Below, one piece after another: positions 55,374-64,000 of a DNA stretch of 64,000 nt (position 1 is its first letter; the number at the start of each line of letters is the position of its first letter). The translations under genes and the position numbers were made by a program. The notes beneath the pieces are model-generated. The model was given only the letters and a program-made list of their open reading frames with translations, had not been told where the DNA came from and did not search any database. This DNA comes from Daldinia sp. FL1419 (lineage: Eukaryota; Ascomycota; Sordariomycetes; Xylariales; Hypoxylaceae): the NCBI GenBank assembly GCA_025201765.1, contig MU623362.1, forward strand, positions 124,001-188,000, given 5' to 3'.

Positions 55374-57075
55374 ATGAAAGTAGCCAACTTCCTAAGAAGC
55401 TATGTGGCTTCGGTGCTCTTAGTCTCTTTGCCTATATCTAGAGCCGATATACAAAAGTGCGATGGAGTCATGGTCTCGGAGGTATAATCCTACTTCATTA
55501 ACTACCTAGGTACCTAGTTCCCTTTGAATAGACCGCGGAACTGACGACGAATTTAGACACTTCCTGTCCTCCTCAACGCGAGTGCCATTTACGAACATTT
55601 GCAGGCACTACAGCAGATCGCAAACATGAACCATAATAGCAGGATAACCGGCTCTGCCGGCCACAATCAAACCATCCAGGTACATAGCGTTGGCTGCGCA
55701 CACTGTTTTTACAGCTACTAACGTAGCATTCAGTATATCCACGATTACTTAAAGTCTCAAGGTTATTACGTGGAGCTCCAACCATTTCACGAGGTCGTAC
55801 AGGTTTACGGTAAAGCTACATTATGGGCGAACGGTGAAGCTTTTGATATTGAGCCAATGGGATGGTCTCCCGAATGTAATTTCGATGACCTTCCTCTTGT
55901 GGCTGTGAAAGGGATGGGATGTAAAGCTGTGAGTGAACTGGTGACTTGCCGAGATAACGATAGCTAACATCACCAGGCTGACTACCCTCAAGAGGCCTTG
56001 GAATCGGTTGTATTGGTCGGCGCAGGCGGATGTTCTCTGTCTGACAAGTCCATCGCCGCAGGTAAAGCTGGAGCCGTAGGCCTTTTGGTATACGAGTTCA
56101 CACAACTCACACCAAGCTTAGGGGGAAAAAATAGTCACCATATCCCAACGGCAAAAATATCTTATAGAGATGCCGAGCGCATACTGGAGCATCCGCACCC
56201 CCAGGTGGTTGATATGTTCGATATTTACACGCAGTATGAGGAGGTCAACAGGTTCGTGGCACTGAGCTGGCGTATTAGGCTCCACACTAACGTCGAAAAG
56301 CTACAATGTCTTTGCAACCTAGGAATATGGAGACGAGGAAAAGATATTGATGGTTGGTACTCATACTGATTCAGTCAGTTCAAGCGCAGGCATCAACGAC
56401 AATGCCAGTGGTATAGCCAGTCTTCTGGAGATAGCCGCGGAGCTCTCGAGGTTTACAACAAATTCGACGGTCAAGTTTGCCTTTTGGACTGCTTCAGAAC
56501 CTTGTTTGTTAGGCTCGAAACGCTGGCTATATACTACCCATAAAGAAGAGCTTTCGAGAGTACGTCTCTACCTCGACGCCAACATGCTCGGCTCGACCAA
56601 CGGCGCTCTCAAGGTATACGGCGGGGATGGCAAGGGATCTGGGAAATATGGTCCACGTGGTTCTGAAAAAGCTGAGAGAACTCTAGCTCAAGGTTTTATA
56701 GCTCAAGGTGCCAATTTTACAAAGACCGAGATCAGCAATCGCAGCGACTATGCCACATTTTTTGACGCCGGCATCCCATTTGCGGGTCTTTTCAGCGGTG
56801 CAAACGGATTCAAGACATCGAAAGAAGTAAGTATGTTTGGAGGTTGGGCTGATGTTCCATACGACCCTAATTACCACGAGCCGGATGACGACTTGCAAAA
56901 TGTCGATATGACAGTCCTGTTTCAAAACACGAGAGCATTGGCTCACGCTGTTGGGGTGTACGGAAGAAACCTTGACGAGTTTGTGGGTTCAGCAATATAC
57001 CATGGCCCATCATCAACGGGATACCTATGCTCAGTACTAGCATCAGTATGGTTTACGTACTATTTGCTCTCGTGA
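55374..57075 (+). pseudogene. M28-family aminopeptidase-like gene with in-frame stop and altered active site
   Basis: Five exons, 55374-55481, 55557-55679, 55734-55928, 55977-56233 and 56301-57075, all with GT..AG introns (75, 54, 48 and 67 bp), join in one frame of 486 triplets. A signal peptide opens it (MKVANFLRSYVASVLLVSLP). A PA-like insert follows (VVLVGAGGCSLSDKSIAAGKAGAVG), then the peptidase part: MVGTHTDSV (zinc His and Asp), GINDNASG, TASEPCLLGSK, LDANMLGS, RSDYATFFDAGIP and YHEPDDD. One TAG (56320-56322, codon 235) interrupts the conserved YNVFAT-x-EYGDEEK segment. In active enzymes AEE precedes xxLLGS; here it is ASE, so the general-base Glu is Ser, and the zinc-binding Asp of NFDM-type motifs is Asn in LDANM. 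It therefore looks like a decayed or pseudo-enzyme gene. Downstream sequence still shows good coding character, so the loss may be recent, or the stop may be a sequence error. Confidence 0.75.
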
Positions 57076-57337
57076 TCAGTGTAAGCTGATTATGCCCTTG
57101 TGCCCCGCTGGGCGATATTGGAGAGGCGGTTATGCAGAAAATAAAGTACATAGTATTAATTAGAACACCTATACACGTCACTTAATCGCGTAATAAACCC
57201 CAGGTTTGGGTTTCCCTGCCGGGCGCCTTCTTAAGTACTAGGCATCGGTGCGGCTGATATATGAAAATTGACCATTAGCGAAATTTCAGACTCCCCTCGC
57301 TATTGTTTCATTCTTTTCCCTTTTTCAGCCCCAAGGT

Positions 57338-58059
57338 TTACATCGAATTACGTCTCTTCCAAGCCGCATCGGCGTCGGGATGAATCTCAGGTACTTCGAC
57401 TTCCTCCCTCAGCTCCTTCTTCCGCTTCCAGTCGGTACCGAACCTCTTATCGCGGTCACCCACTACCTTCTCGAAGTCGAACTGGCCGTCGGCTGTGAAG
57501 CTAGTCATGAGCTTGGGTTCACCTAGCGGGAGCGCATCACCCCTGTCTGTTTGCCATAGGTGGTAGACCTTGCCGTATAAACCGACGACGTGCTTCATCT
57601 CCTGCGTCTCGGCGGTCTCCCAGATCTGCTGTGCGCCGGGCACGGTAGGAGGTCTTGGCATGATTAGCATGCCGGATTTCACTTCATACACGTGCGAGTG
57701 CCATAGTTTTCTCTCCTCTGGAGGCAGAGTTTCATATAGCCTAGGTGTGATCATGTACTCGATACCTATGAGCCGAGCATGGGGCTCGGGGCTATCGTAG
57801 AGGATACATTGCCGGACGTCTAAGGGGTGTTAGAATGGGATGAAATGAATATAAGTTGTGGTGTACCTTCGGTTATGTGAGCACAGTAGTGATTCGCTTC
57901 TACGTAACGGCCTGGTTCGTCGGCGTACGTGTGAAAGGCGTTTAGGTGAGCACAGAGCTGCTTCGTAGGTTGGAAGTCTTGGATCATGGATGCTCCTGTT
58001 TCGAGCATTCTGTCCTCAGTTGGAACGGGGCCGCCGGGGACTTCTGGATTCTCCGTCAT
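57338..58059 (-). CDS. DUF1264 (oil-body-associated-like) protein
   Basis: Exons 58059-57867 and 57819-57338, with a 47-bp intron (donor GTACAC, acceptor TTAG), join in frame to 224 aa. The family signature is continuous: LCAHLNAFHTYADEPGRYVEANHYCAHIT, then across the junction DVRQCILYDSPEPHARLIGIEYMI, then LWHSHVYEVKSGMLIMP and MKHVVGLYGKVYHLWQTDRG. This is DUF1264, known in plants as oil-body-associated protein (OBAP) and present in many fungi and bacteria; its biochemistry is unknown. The conserved His/Glu residues (HLNAFHTY, EANHYCAH, HSH) could bind metal, which is inference. No signal peptide. It shares an upstream region of about 1.1 kb with the divergent DENN-type gene. Confidence 0.9.
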
Positions 58060-59153
58060 GGCTGCTTCTGATGCTATAGGGAAAGTAGGAGTTACAGCTT
58101 TGCGAATTGGGCTGGTTCAAGTTGTTTGTTATGCGTGCAGGGCAAGGTCTTGCTTTTATAAAGTAAGGCTCTTTAGCGATATTCGACTTGTGTAAATGGG
58201 AATACACCGTCTAGAATGACAAAAGAGTATCAAGACAAGTATATAAGGTATATAAGCTGAATAAGAAGAATGCGCATACGTCAACATGACCTACCTACCT
58301 GGGGACTTAGCCCATCCGTTATTATATACTAGTTATTCTATAACCTACCTTCTACCTGATATTGAAGATTCTTGCCCCCCAAAGTCAAGCTCAGCTTCAA
58401 GTAGATAAGAAAACCAACACAATGCTGATGTCATGGGTGCGTGATCCCCGCCAAATCACGTAGTTTGACCTTGGATTGCGGGACTTGAGCGTCGGTGAGT
58501 TGCAGAAACTGGAAGGCCGAATAACCTATCAGCCCTATGCATTGATCTCTAAGATCAACTAACTAACTTGTAGGATTAAATATGGATTTGCCCTAGCACC
58601 CAGCACCCACAATACCCCATATCCAGAGGGTGTGTACTTGTAATATATATCAGAAAGGAGAAGTTGTTACGTCTTATCGTAAGAACTTTAAATTGTTTGG
58701 TACGGAAGGGATACAGTATAGAATCCTCCGCACGGTGAAAAATACGGGCAGGCTGCTAGGTAGGTAGGTACTTTCTCGCAGTCTCTCGTGCACCTTCCCC
58801 CCTCATTGACGTTTGGCCATAGCGTCATCTTAGTGTATTGACAACCGGGTAGGTGCCCCAGACTTGTAACACGCAAACGCAACCGCAATCGCAACCGCAA
58901 ACTAACAGCTAAACAGTTAGCGAACAATCCAATCAACCTAACCTAACCTAACCTAACCTAGTTGAGTGACTTTACTAGGTTAGTTAATAAGAGGTAAACT
59001 CACCAACCACACAACGGCAGAGTTTCACACCTAACAACCAAACCCAATTACGTCTCCCGAAAAAATAAAATATTTACAAACCCACGCGCCCATCGTAAAT
59101 CAAGAATCCCCAATACGTAACTCGTACGAGGGGGGCCCGATCCCAAGCAAATC
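58060..59153. other. Divergent intergenic region with simple repeats
   Basis: No gene. It holds a CGCAAC/CGCAAT hexamer-like tract (about 58872-58903), five tandem AACCT units (58935-58960) and GTAGGTAG units near 58.76 kb. It likely contains both promoters. Confidence 0.5.
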
Positions 59154-60983
59154 ATGGCGGCATCCCGCCGCGGCCAGCCTGAGCTGCAGGTCCGCCTTCC
59201 TTCGACCCAGAACCTTCCGATATCCGAATTACCCCCCATATCAGCCCTGTTCTTAATCGACTTCGACGTCAAGGCCGGATATACCATCTCCTGGAAGGCT
59301 TCTAAACCTGGAGTAGAGCTCGAGGGTGTCGTTGAGTACAAGTCCCTACCTTCGGGATTACATACCGTTTCGGAGGACTTGATTTACTTCGTGCACGATG
59401 GGTTCGCGGGACTAAGCGCGTTTGTTAATGCGCCTGTGGAGGATACCGAGGTGCGGAATGCGAGGATGTTGGCGGTGGGCGTATTAGTGCCGTTGAGTTA
59501 CGGTCGGCTGGGAAGAGCTTGGAAACACGCCGAGGAGTTGAAGACAATGGCGTCGAAATTCGCTACGAGCACCAAGGATATTGCTGCGTTGGAGGAATAC
59601 TGGCAAAAACACCAAGCCAGAGAGGGATCAGTTGCACCGGCCGAAACCGTCGAATCGCCATCTATCACCTTCCACCCCCCGCCGAAGCAGCCCCAGGGCC
59701 ACGTTAGGAATCGCTCGGCCTCTGATGCTGCAGCTTTATTGCCTCCCGGTCATAGACTTTCCGCATACCATCCCGCTTGGAGCTTGATGAAGTTCCTAGA
59801 CACTTTTGGGCCGCTAATATTTCCAATATACCGTGCTGCGTTGCTGCGCAAACGCATCTTAATATCATGCCATGCACCTGTACAAGAAGCTTGCAATTTT
59901 GGTTAGTCTGTCTGCGTTCTTAACATCGCTCGTATTATTTTACTGATGGCGGTCCTAGTCTACGATATATCCATTCTATCTAACATCCCACAGCCAATAT
60001 TCGACCTCCTATCCCCTAGTTCGCCTCCCCATCGCTTACGGCCTCTCTTCTCCATCGGTGTCCACGATATACCTTTTTTGGTTGAAGATTCCAAGCCCAG
60101 ACGAAATAACGACGAGCCCTCAGATAACGATCAGGAGGCGGGAACTGGCTGGGTAGCCTGCACAACCGACAGCATCCTCGCTAAGAAAGACGCTCTATGG
60201 GACGTCCTAGTTACCCTCCCACCCCCACACTCCTCCAACGCAAAACGCCACGTCTGGCCAAAAATCGAAGGCCCACAGGGCGTCCCCATCCGTGCCTCGC
60301 AGCGGGATCTGCGACGCTTCCGCTCGCTTAAGGCCGGGTTATCTCGGCTTCCCCCACAATCAAGCCCTGGCGCCTCACCCACTCCACCTCGAAATTCTCC
60401 TGATAACGACCCGTTCCTCGACGAGGCGGAGGAAAAGGAGGTTGTTGAGCCCCTGAGTTGGACGGCTCTGGCTTATAACGGTTTCATGTGGTGGGCCTCG
60501 GCTGGCGAACAGGCCCGCACGGAAATAGCCGAGGAATCAGCCCGCGACGCTGAACTCCTCGCCGATATAGACGCCTCGCCGTCCTCTTCTTCTATGCGTA
60601 TGGAAGTTCCTCCGCTCTCCGCATCCATCGCTTCGCTGCGCCCTGCGGACCCCGACGAGGCGCGAGCGGAACTCGCGCTGATTGCGTATTTCCACCGGCT
60701 TACGACGCAGGTCCTCGGCACGCTTGCGGATGTCGTCGAGAGCGATGAGGATGATGCGAATGACGAGGAGGACGACGACGGCGCTGCCGCGTTGGTCGGT
60801 GATGATGACGGAGAAGATGGGCGCGGCGTCCGTGTCAGTAGCGAGGATATCGGACGTATGGGCCTTGATGTTTGGAGTGCGGCGGACGCGGCATTTGTCA
60901 CGGCGGCTGTGGAGGCGTATTTTGGTCGGAGAGCGTATGTTGAGGGAAAGGGGCTGGAGGTTTGTGGTGTGAGAGTTTGTTAG
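59154..60983 (+). CDS. LCHN/DUF4484-like DENN-domain protein
   Basis: Exons 59154-59901 and 59959-60983, with a 57-bp intron (donor GTTAGT, branch TACTGAT, acceptor CCTAG), give 590 aa in frame. The junction restores EACNFVYDISILSNIP, a family landmark. The N-terminal half has the uDENN-like start ISALFLIDFDVKAGYTISW, VEYKSLPSGLH, DLIYFVHDGFAGLSAFVN and GVLVPLSYGRLGRAWKHAEEL; then a Ser/Pro-rich linker (about 165-205) and FLDTFGPLIFPIYRAALLRKRILI. DENN proteins act on Rab GTPases in membrane traffic; the LCHN group is poorly characterised in fungi. The C-terminal third has long acidic Asp/Glu runs (about 490-540). Start: the ATG of MAASRRGQPEL, preceded by stops. Confidence 0.87.
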
Positions 60984-61986
60984 TAAGATGTAGGTTCAAT
61001 AGGTGTCTAAACCAAGTGTGTATCGGCGATGATGGAAGGGGGAGGAATGAGAGGAATACAGAGGCGAGAAAGATGCTCTGTTGTATATTATCATTGGACC
61101 TGTCGGGAGCAACTGAATAGGGGGAGAGGAGGTAAGCGATATTGTTCTAGACGAAGACCCAAGTACCGTCCGTGTTAGGGGTTAGCAGGCGTATTATTTG
61201 TATATTTAGTAGTGCGCACATGGTTCGTATTTGAAGAAGGATGGGTGGGGATGAATAGGTACCTTATATTACAATGAAGCGCAACGGTGTAGTCGAGAAA
61301 TTCTATGTAGTGAGCTTATGAAAGCGCCCAGCATTTGCAACTTTAGCAGTGCGCTCAGCCTTTTAGTAGCTACCGTGGATAATAGGTTGGCTACCTAGGT
61401 AGGTAGGTAGGTAGGTAGGCTAAAACTACAATCCAGAGGTAGTATACCAAGCCGTGCGTAAACCAGCCCCTTAACCATCCATTACACAAACCCCTATCCC
61501 CTATTCACACATTCACATTCACAACTCAAACAGCACGCAATACAAATATAAACTTTTTAAAAAAAAACTTTCCTCAGCGCATGGCGCGGGCTTGCTTTCT
61601 AACCTAGTATATACGCCCCGCCCGGCCCAACGCAACCATCTGTCTTTGCCTCCCGTCAACGCCACGACGCCGATCCGAATGCCGCTGCGGCGCGCGCGCG
61701 CTAGATTTTTGTGTTCCTCAATCCGGCGCAATCAAAGAACTGACTACCTAGGTAACTACTAAAGTACTCGTACACATGTGCGCCGTCGTCTCGAAGCTTT
61801 GGATCGAGAACGCGGCGGCTATCAGTGGTATGTCAGATAGACGGTGCCATCTGATTAAAGGGGGAGGAGAGGGGGATTGGTGGCGCCTGATTAAGAGGGT
61901 TTCAGGTACGCGACCTGTCCTACTTAGGACTCGGTATCGGTACTGATGCTATCTTCTTTCCTCCCATTACTACTACGTTCGTCATC
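60984..61986. other. Convergent 3' region
   Basis: No gene. It contains a CTAGG(TAGG)n tract at 61390-61421. The 3' flanks of the DENN-type and SEC63 genes lie here. Confidence 0.45.
61390..61421. repeat. TAGG tandem repeat with CCTAGG palindrome
   Basis: CTACCTAGG is followed by about five further TAGG units, one of the longest examples of a motif scattered across the window's intergenic DNA. Confidence 0.8.
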
Positions 61987-64000
61987 TTACGATTCGGGTT
62001 CCGTATCGGTGTTTGTTTCGCTGGTACTGTCTTCTTCCTCTTCAGTGCCACTTTCCTCATCAGAATCGTCGTCGTCTTTCCGCCTCTTCGGCTTCGTGGT
62101 GCCTGCAACGTTACCGCCTTTGAGCGCGCTCATCTGACCAGCGAGAGAATCTGTTTCATATTAGAATCAAGTAGTTATAGGCGTTACATTGGAAGACTTA
62201 CCTTCTTCGGGTTCACTAATCTCATCCTCGGCGGCCATAGCAGCCGCCTTGCTAGCATCCTCAACGTTGAGGGTAACTTCCATCTTCGTGTCAAATCCAA
62301 TATAGCTATCGCATACGACGTGCATAACAAATGTGTAAGTGCCAGCTTGGGGAGGGGCGGCAAACTGCGCCTTCAAGGTCTGCATGTGGTACGTCGGCTT
62401 TCCATCATCCGTGAATATAGGCATTTCGAAAGTAGTGAAAGGGAAAGGTTGGACGGCCATCTTTCCCTGCTTGCTATCCGAGAGGAAAATATGCCATTTC
62501 GGAGAGTGGTCGCGGGGATAGTGAGGCGCAAAGGCGATTGGTGGTGATACAGGTTTGTCGTCCTTCGAAATTACATTTCCATTGGCATCCTTGACAACCT
62601 TCTTACGTCCCATGAGCGCATCAAGATCATCCTCAGCGGCGTCGACATCTTCCAAATCGAGCTCGTCGATCTCGGGAACGTCCGTGCTTCCGGGAGGGAT
62701 GAATCGACCCTTTACAACTAGAGTAACCAAAGACGAGGGAATGATAAAGCGTTCACCGGCAACCTTGAAAAACGCCTTTGCAATTCTGAGGTAAGGAAGC
62801 TGCTGTGCGACACCGACCGCTGTCTTGTACTGCTCTTCATCCAGAAGTCCTTTTCCAACTACTATACTCCTACGTTGAGAGTCAGGCCGGTCCATAAACT
62901 CCTGAACAGTAACATGTGTTTTCGAGTCACCTTCGATAGCTTTCACCACAGCCGGAGTAAAGTAAGGGAGCTGGAAAAGAGGCGAGGCCTTTGGCGGCAC
63001 GGCTTGGATAAGTCGTTGGCTAACGTAGAATGAGGAAAGAATAGGAATAATGTTGCCGTATGCGAGTGAGATCACCCTGAAGGAACCACAGAGGCTTTGT
63101 GCAATTGGCGCAACCATATACTTCGCACTGTTCAAGGCAGGATCTTCAAGCTCCACACGACCAAGGTATGCCCATAGAAGTGCTAGAACCTTTCTCCTTA
63201 CGCCGCTGTCGAGATCCTCTAGCTTCTCCTTATCCTTAACCGATAGTCCGCCAGCAAAGGGTGTGATTTCTCCCGATGCCAATATCCTCGACTCGATTTT
63301 TGCAAGACCAGATTCGGCCTTGTCTCCCTTGAGCGCATCCCGGAATTCCTTGCCACCACTAAGGGCAGTTACTAAGTCCCCCTCGTCCGTAGTCTCGGTG
63401 TATTCGCGGAATAGATTGTTGGCGCTCTCAACTTGAACTCCCTCTTTAGTTACACGTTGGGTACCGTACCACCAGGATCCGACGTAGTAAGGCAACAAGA
63501 CTCCAAGAAGTAAGGCGTACACAAGCACGACATACTTGCCGTTTCCTTCCGAGATGATAAACTTGGGAAGGGCAATTCCGATGCTATAACTCTGCTTCCC
63601 GTCAGGGTGTCCGTATTGAATGTAGTTGTTGCGAACTTCCTCGTCTGTAAGAGCTTGGTACGCCTTCGAGATATCAACCCATTTGTCGCTTAGCGTCTCG
63701 ATGGTTTCGTTTTTAGCTGGGTCTGGCCTGGCCTTGTCCGGGTGGTACTTGAGACCAAGCTTCCTATAATGGGATTTGATTTGCTTCTCCGTCGCCGACT
63801 ACAACATACCAAGTTAACGATGGGATAAGAAACGCACAATTAGGAAAAGACATACTTCAGATATCCCCAAGATATCATAAGGATTCCATATCTTAGCTGT
63901 CGTCCGTTGGGTGGTAACGATTAGGTATAACATTCCGGCCATTAAAGTCCATCCTATCAAAGCGGCGATAGCACGTTTGACCTTGCGCTGCTTCCGCTTC
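61987..64000 (-). CDS. SEC63: SEC63, ER translocation J-protein (5' end outside window)
   Basis: Exons 64000(partial)-63856, 63798-62202 and 62150-61987, with introns of 57 and 51 bp, encode about 635 aa in the window; the N-terminal exon or exons lie beyond the right edge. Visible parts in order: a membrane segment (ALIGWTLMAGMLYLIV), the J domain with IWNPYDILGIS, the HPD tripeptide in KYHPDKARPDP and a later YGHPDGKQS, then a second membrane segment (VYALLLGVLLPYYVG), the Brl/SEC63 domain, and an acidic Asp/Glu/Ser/Thr tail. SEC63 recruits BiP/Kar2 to the Sec61 pore for post-translational import into the ER. Identification rests on this combined order. The final exon is only 164 nt and codes for the acidic end, a possible phosphorylation target for Sec62 binding as in yeast (established there, inferred here). 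Confidence 0.95.

Noticed and set aside
55184..55441. 85-codon frame starting before the M28 gene
   Set aside because: Overlaps the M28 first exon in another frame; the M28 frame has a signal peptide and correct splice sites, this one has neither.
56234..56300. Suspected frameshift in the M28 gene
   Set aside because: Resolved by an ordinary intron with donor GTATGA, branch ACTAAC and acceptor AAAAG that keeps phase and restores YNVFAT; only the TAG defect remains.
58935..58960. AACCT tandem repeats resembling telomere sequence
   Set aside because: Five units of AACCT, not the TTAGGG telomere unit of filamentous ascomycetes; interstitial simple repeat.
1..64000. CRISPR arrays, rRNA genes, plasmid or phage features
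   Set aside because: None seen; short tandem repeats lack regular spacers and the window is eukaryotic.

Overview
The window looks like nuclear DNA of a filamentous ascomycete (Pezizomycotina, most likely a sordariomycete such as a member of the Xylariales; this placement is inference). The reasons are short introns of about 47-150 bp with GT..CTAAC/CTGAC..AG signals, fungus-restricted families (HET, DUF4045-gelsolin, LCHN/DUF4484, a GPI-anchored Thr-rich wall protein), long intergenic spaces, and AT-rich blocks that look like RIP-degraded repeats. Many small open frames between the genes have no recognisable content and are not annotated.

Layout. 0-10.5 kb is gene-poor: one 342-aa unknown protein, one assembly gap inside poly-G/poly-C, then a desert of about 7 kb. 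10.5-21.4 kb holds a HET-domain protein, a prenylation-tagged F-box/LRR protein and a GNAT-fold protein. 21.4-38.2 kb is sparse: a secreted alpha/beta hydrolase, a coiled-coil protein with an RWHxDK tail, an AT-rich block (about 30.1-31.3 kb), a GPI-anchored wall protein and a 583-bp mariner-type MITE. 38.2-47.4 kb is a run of minus-strand housekeeping-type genes: DUF4045/gelsolin, an ARL2-type GTPase and a DUF2235 hydrolase. 48.6-48.9 kb is a second assembly gap in poly-A. 49.3-58.1 kb looks metabolic or accessory: an APH-fold kinase, a stilbene/carotenoid cleavage oxygenase next to a SnoaL-like protein, a degenerate M28 peptidase and a DUF1264 protein. 59.1-64 kb holds an LCHN-like DENN protein and the 3' part of SEC63.

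Splicing was rebuilt by hand with every reading frame checked across junctions. Three results stand out. The DUF2235 gene is only continuous if one 52-bp intron has AT..AC ends. The oxygenase gene needs a 10-nt microexon. The M28 peptidase splices cleanly but keeps one in-frame TAG and has lost two catalytic/metal residues. The ARL2 gene has an unusual interswitch in which the Trp before DVGGQ is Gly.

Functional links are limited. The oxygenase and SnoaL-like genes are co-oriented 435 bp apart and may act together on aromatic compounds (inference). ARL2 (tubulin-folding GTPase), SEC63 (ER translocation) and the F-box protein (ubiquitin ligase adaptor) are independent cell functions. No CRISPR array, rRNA, or convincing complete tRNA was seen.
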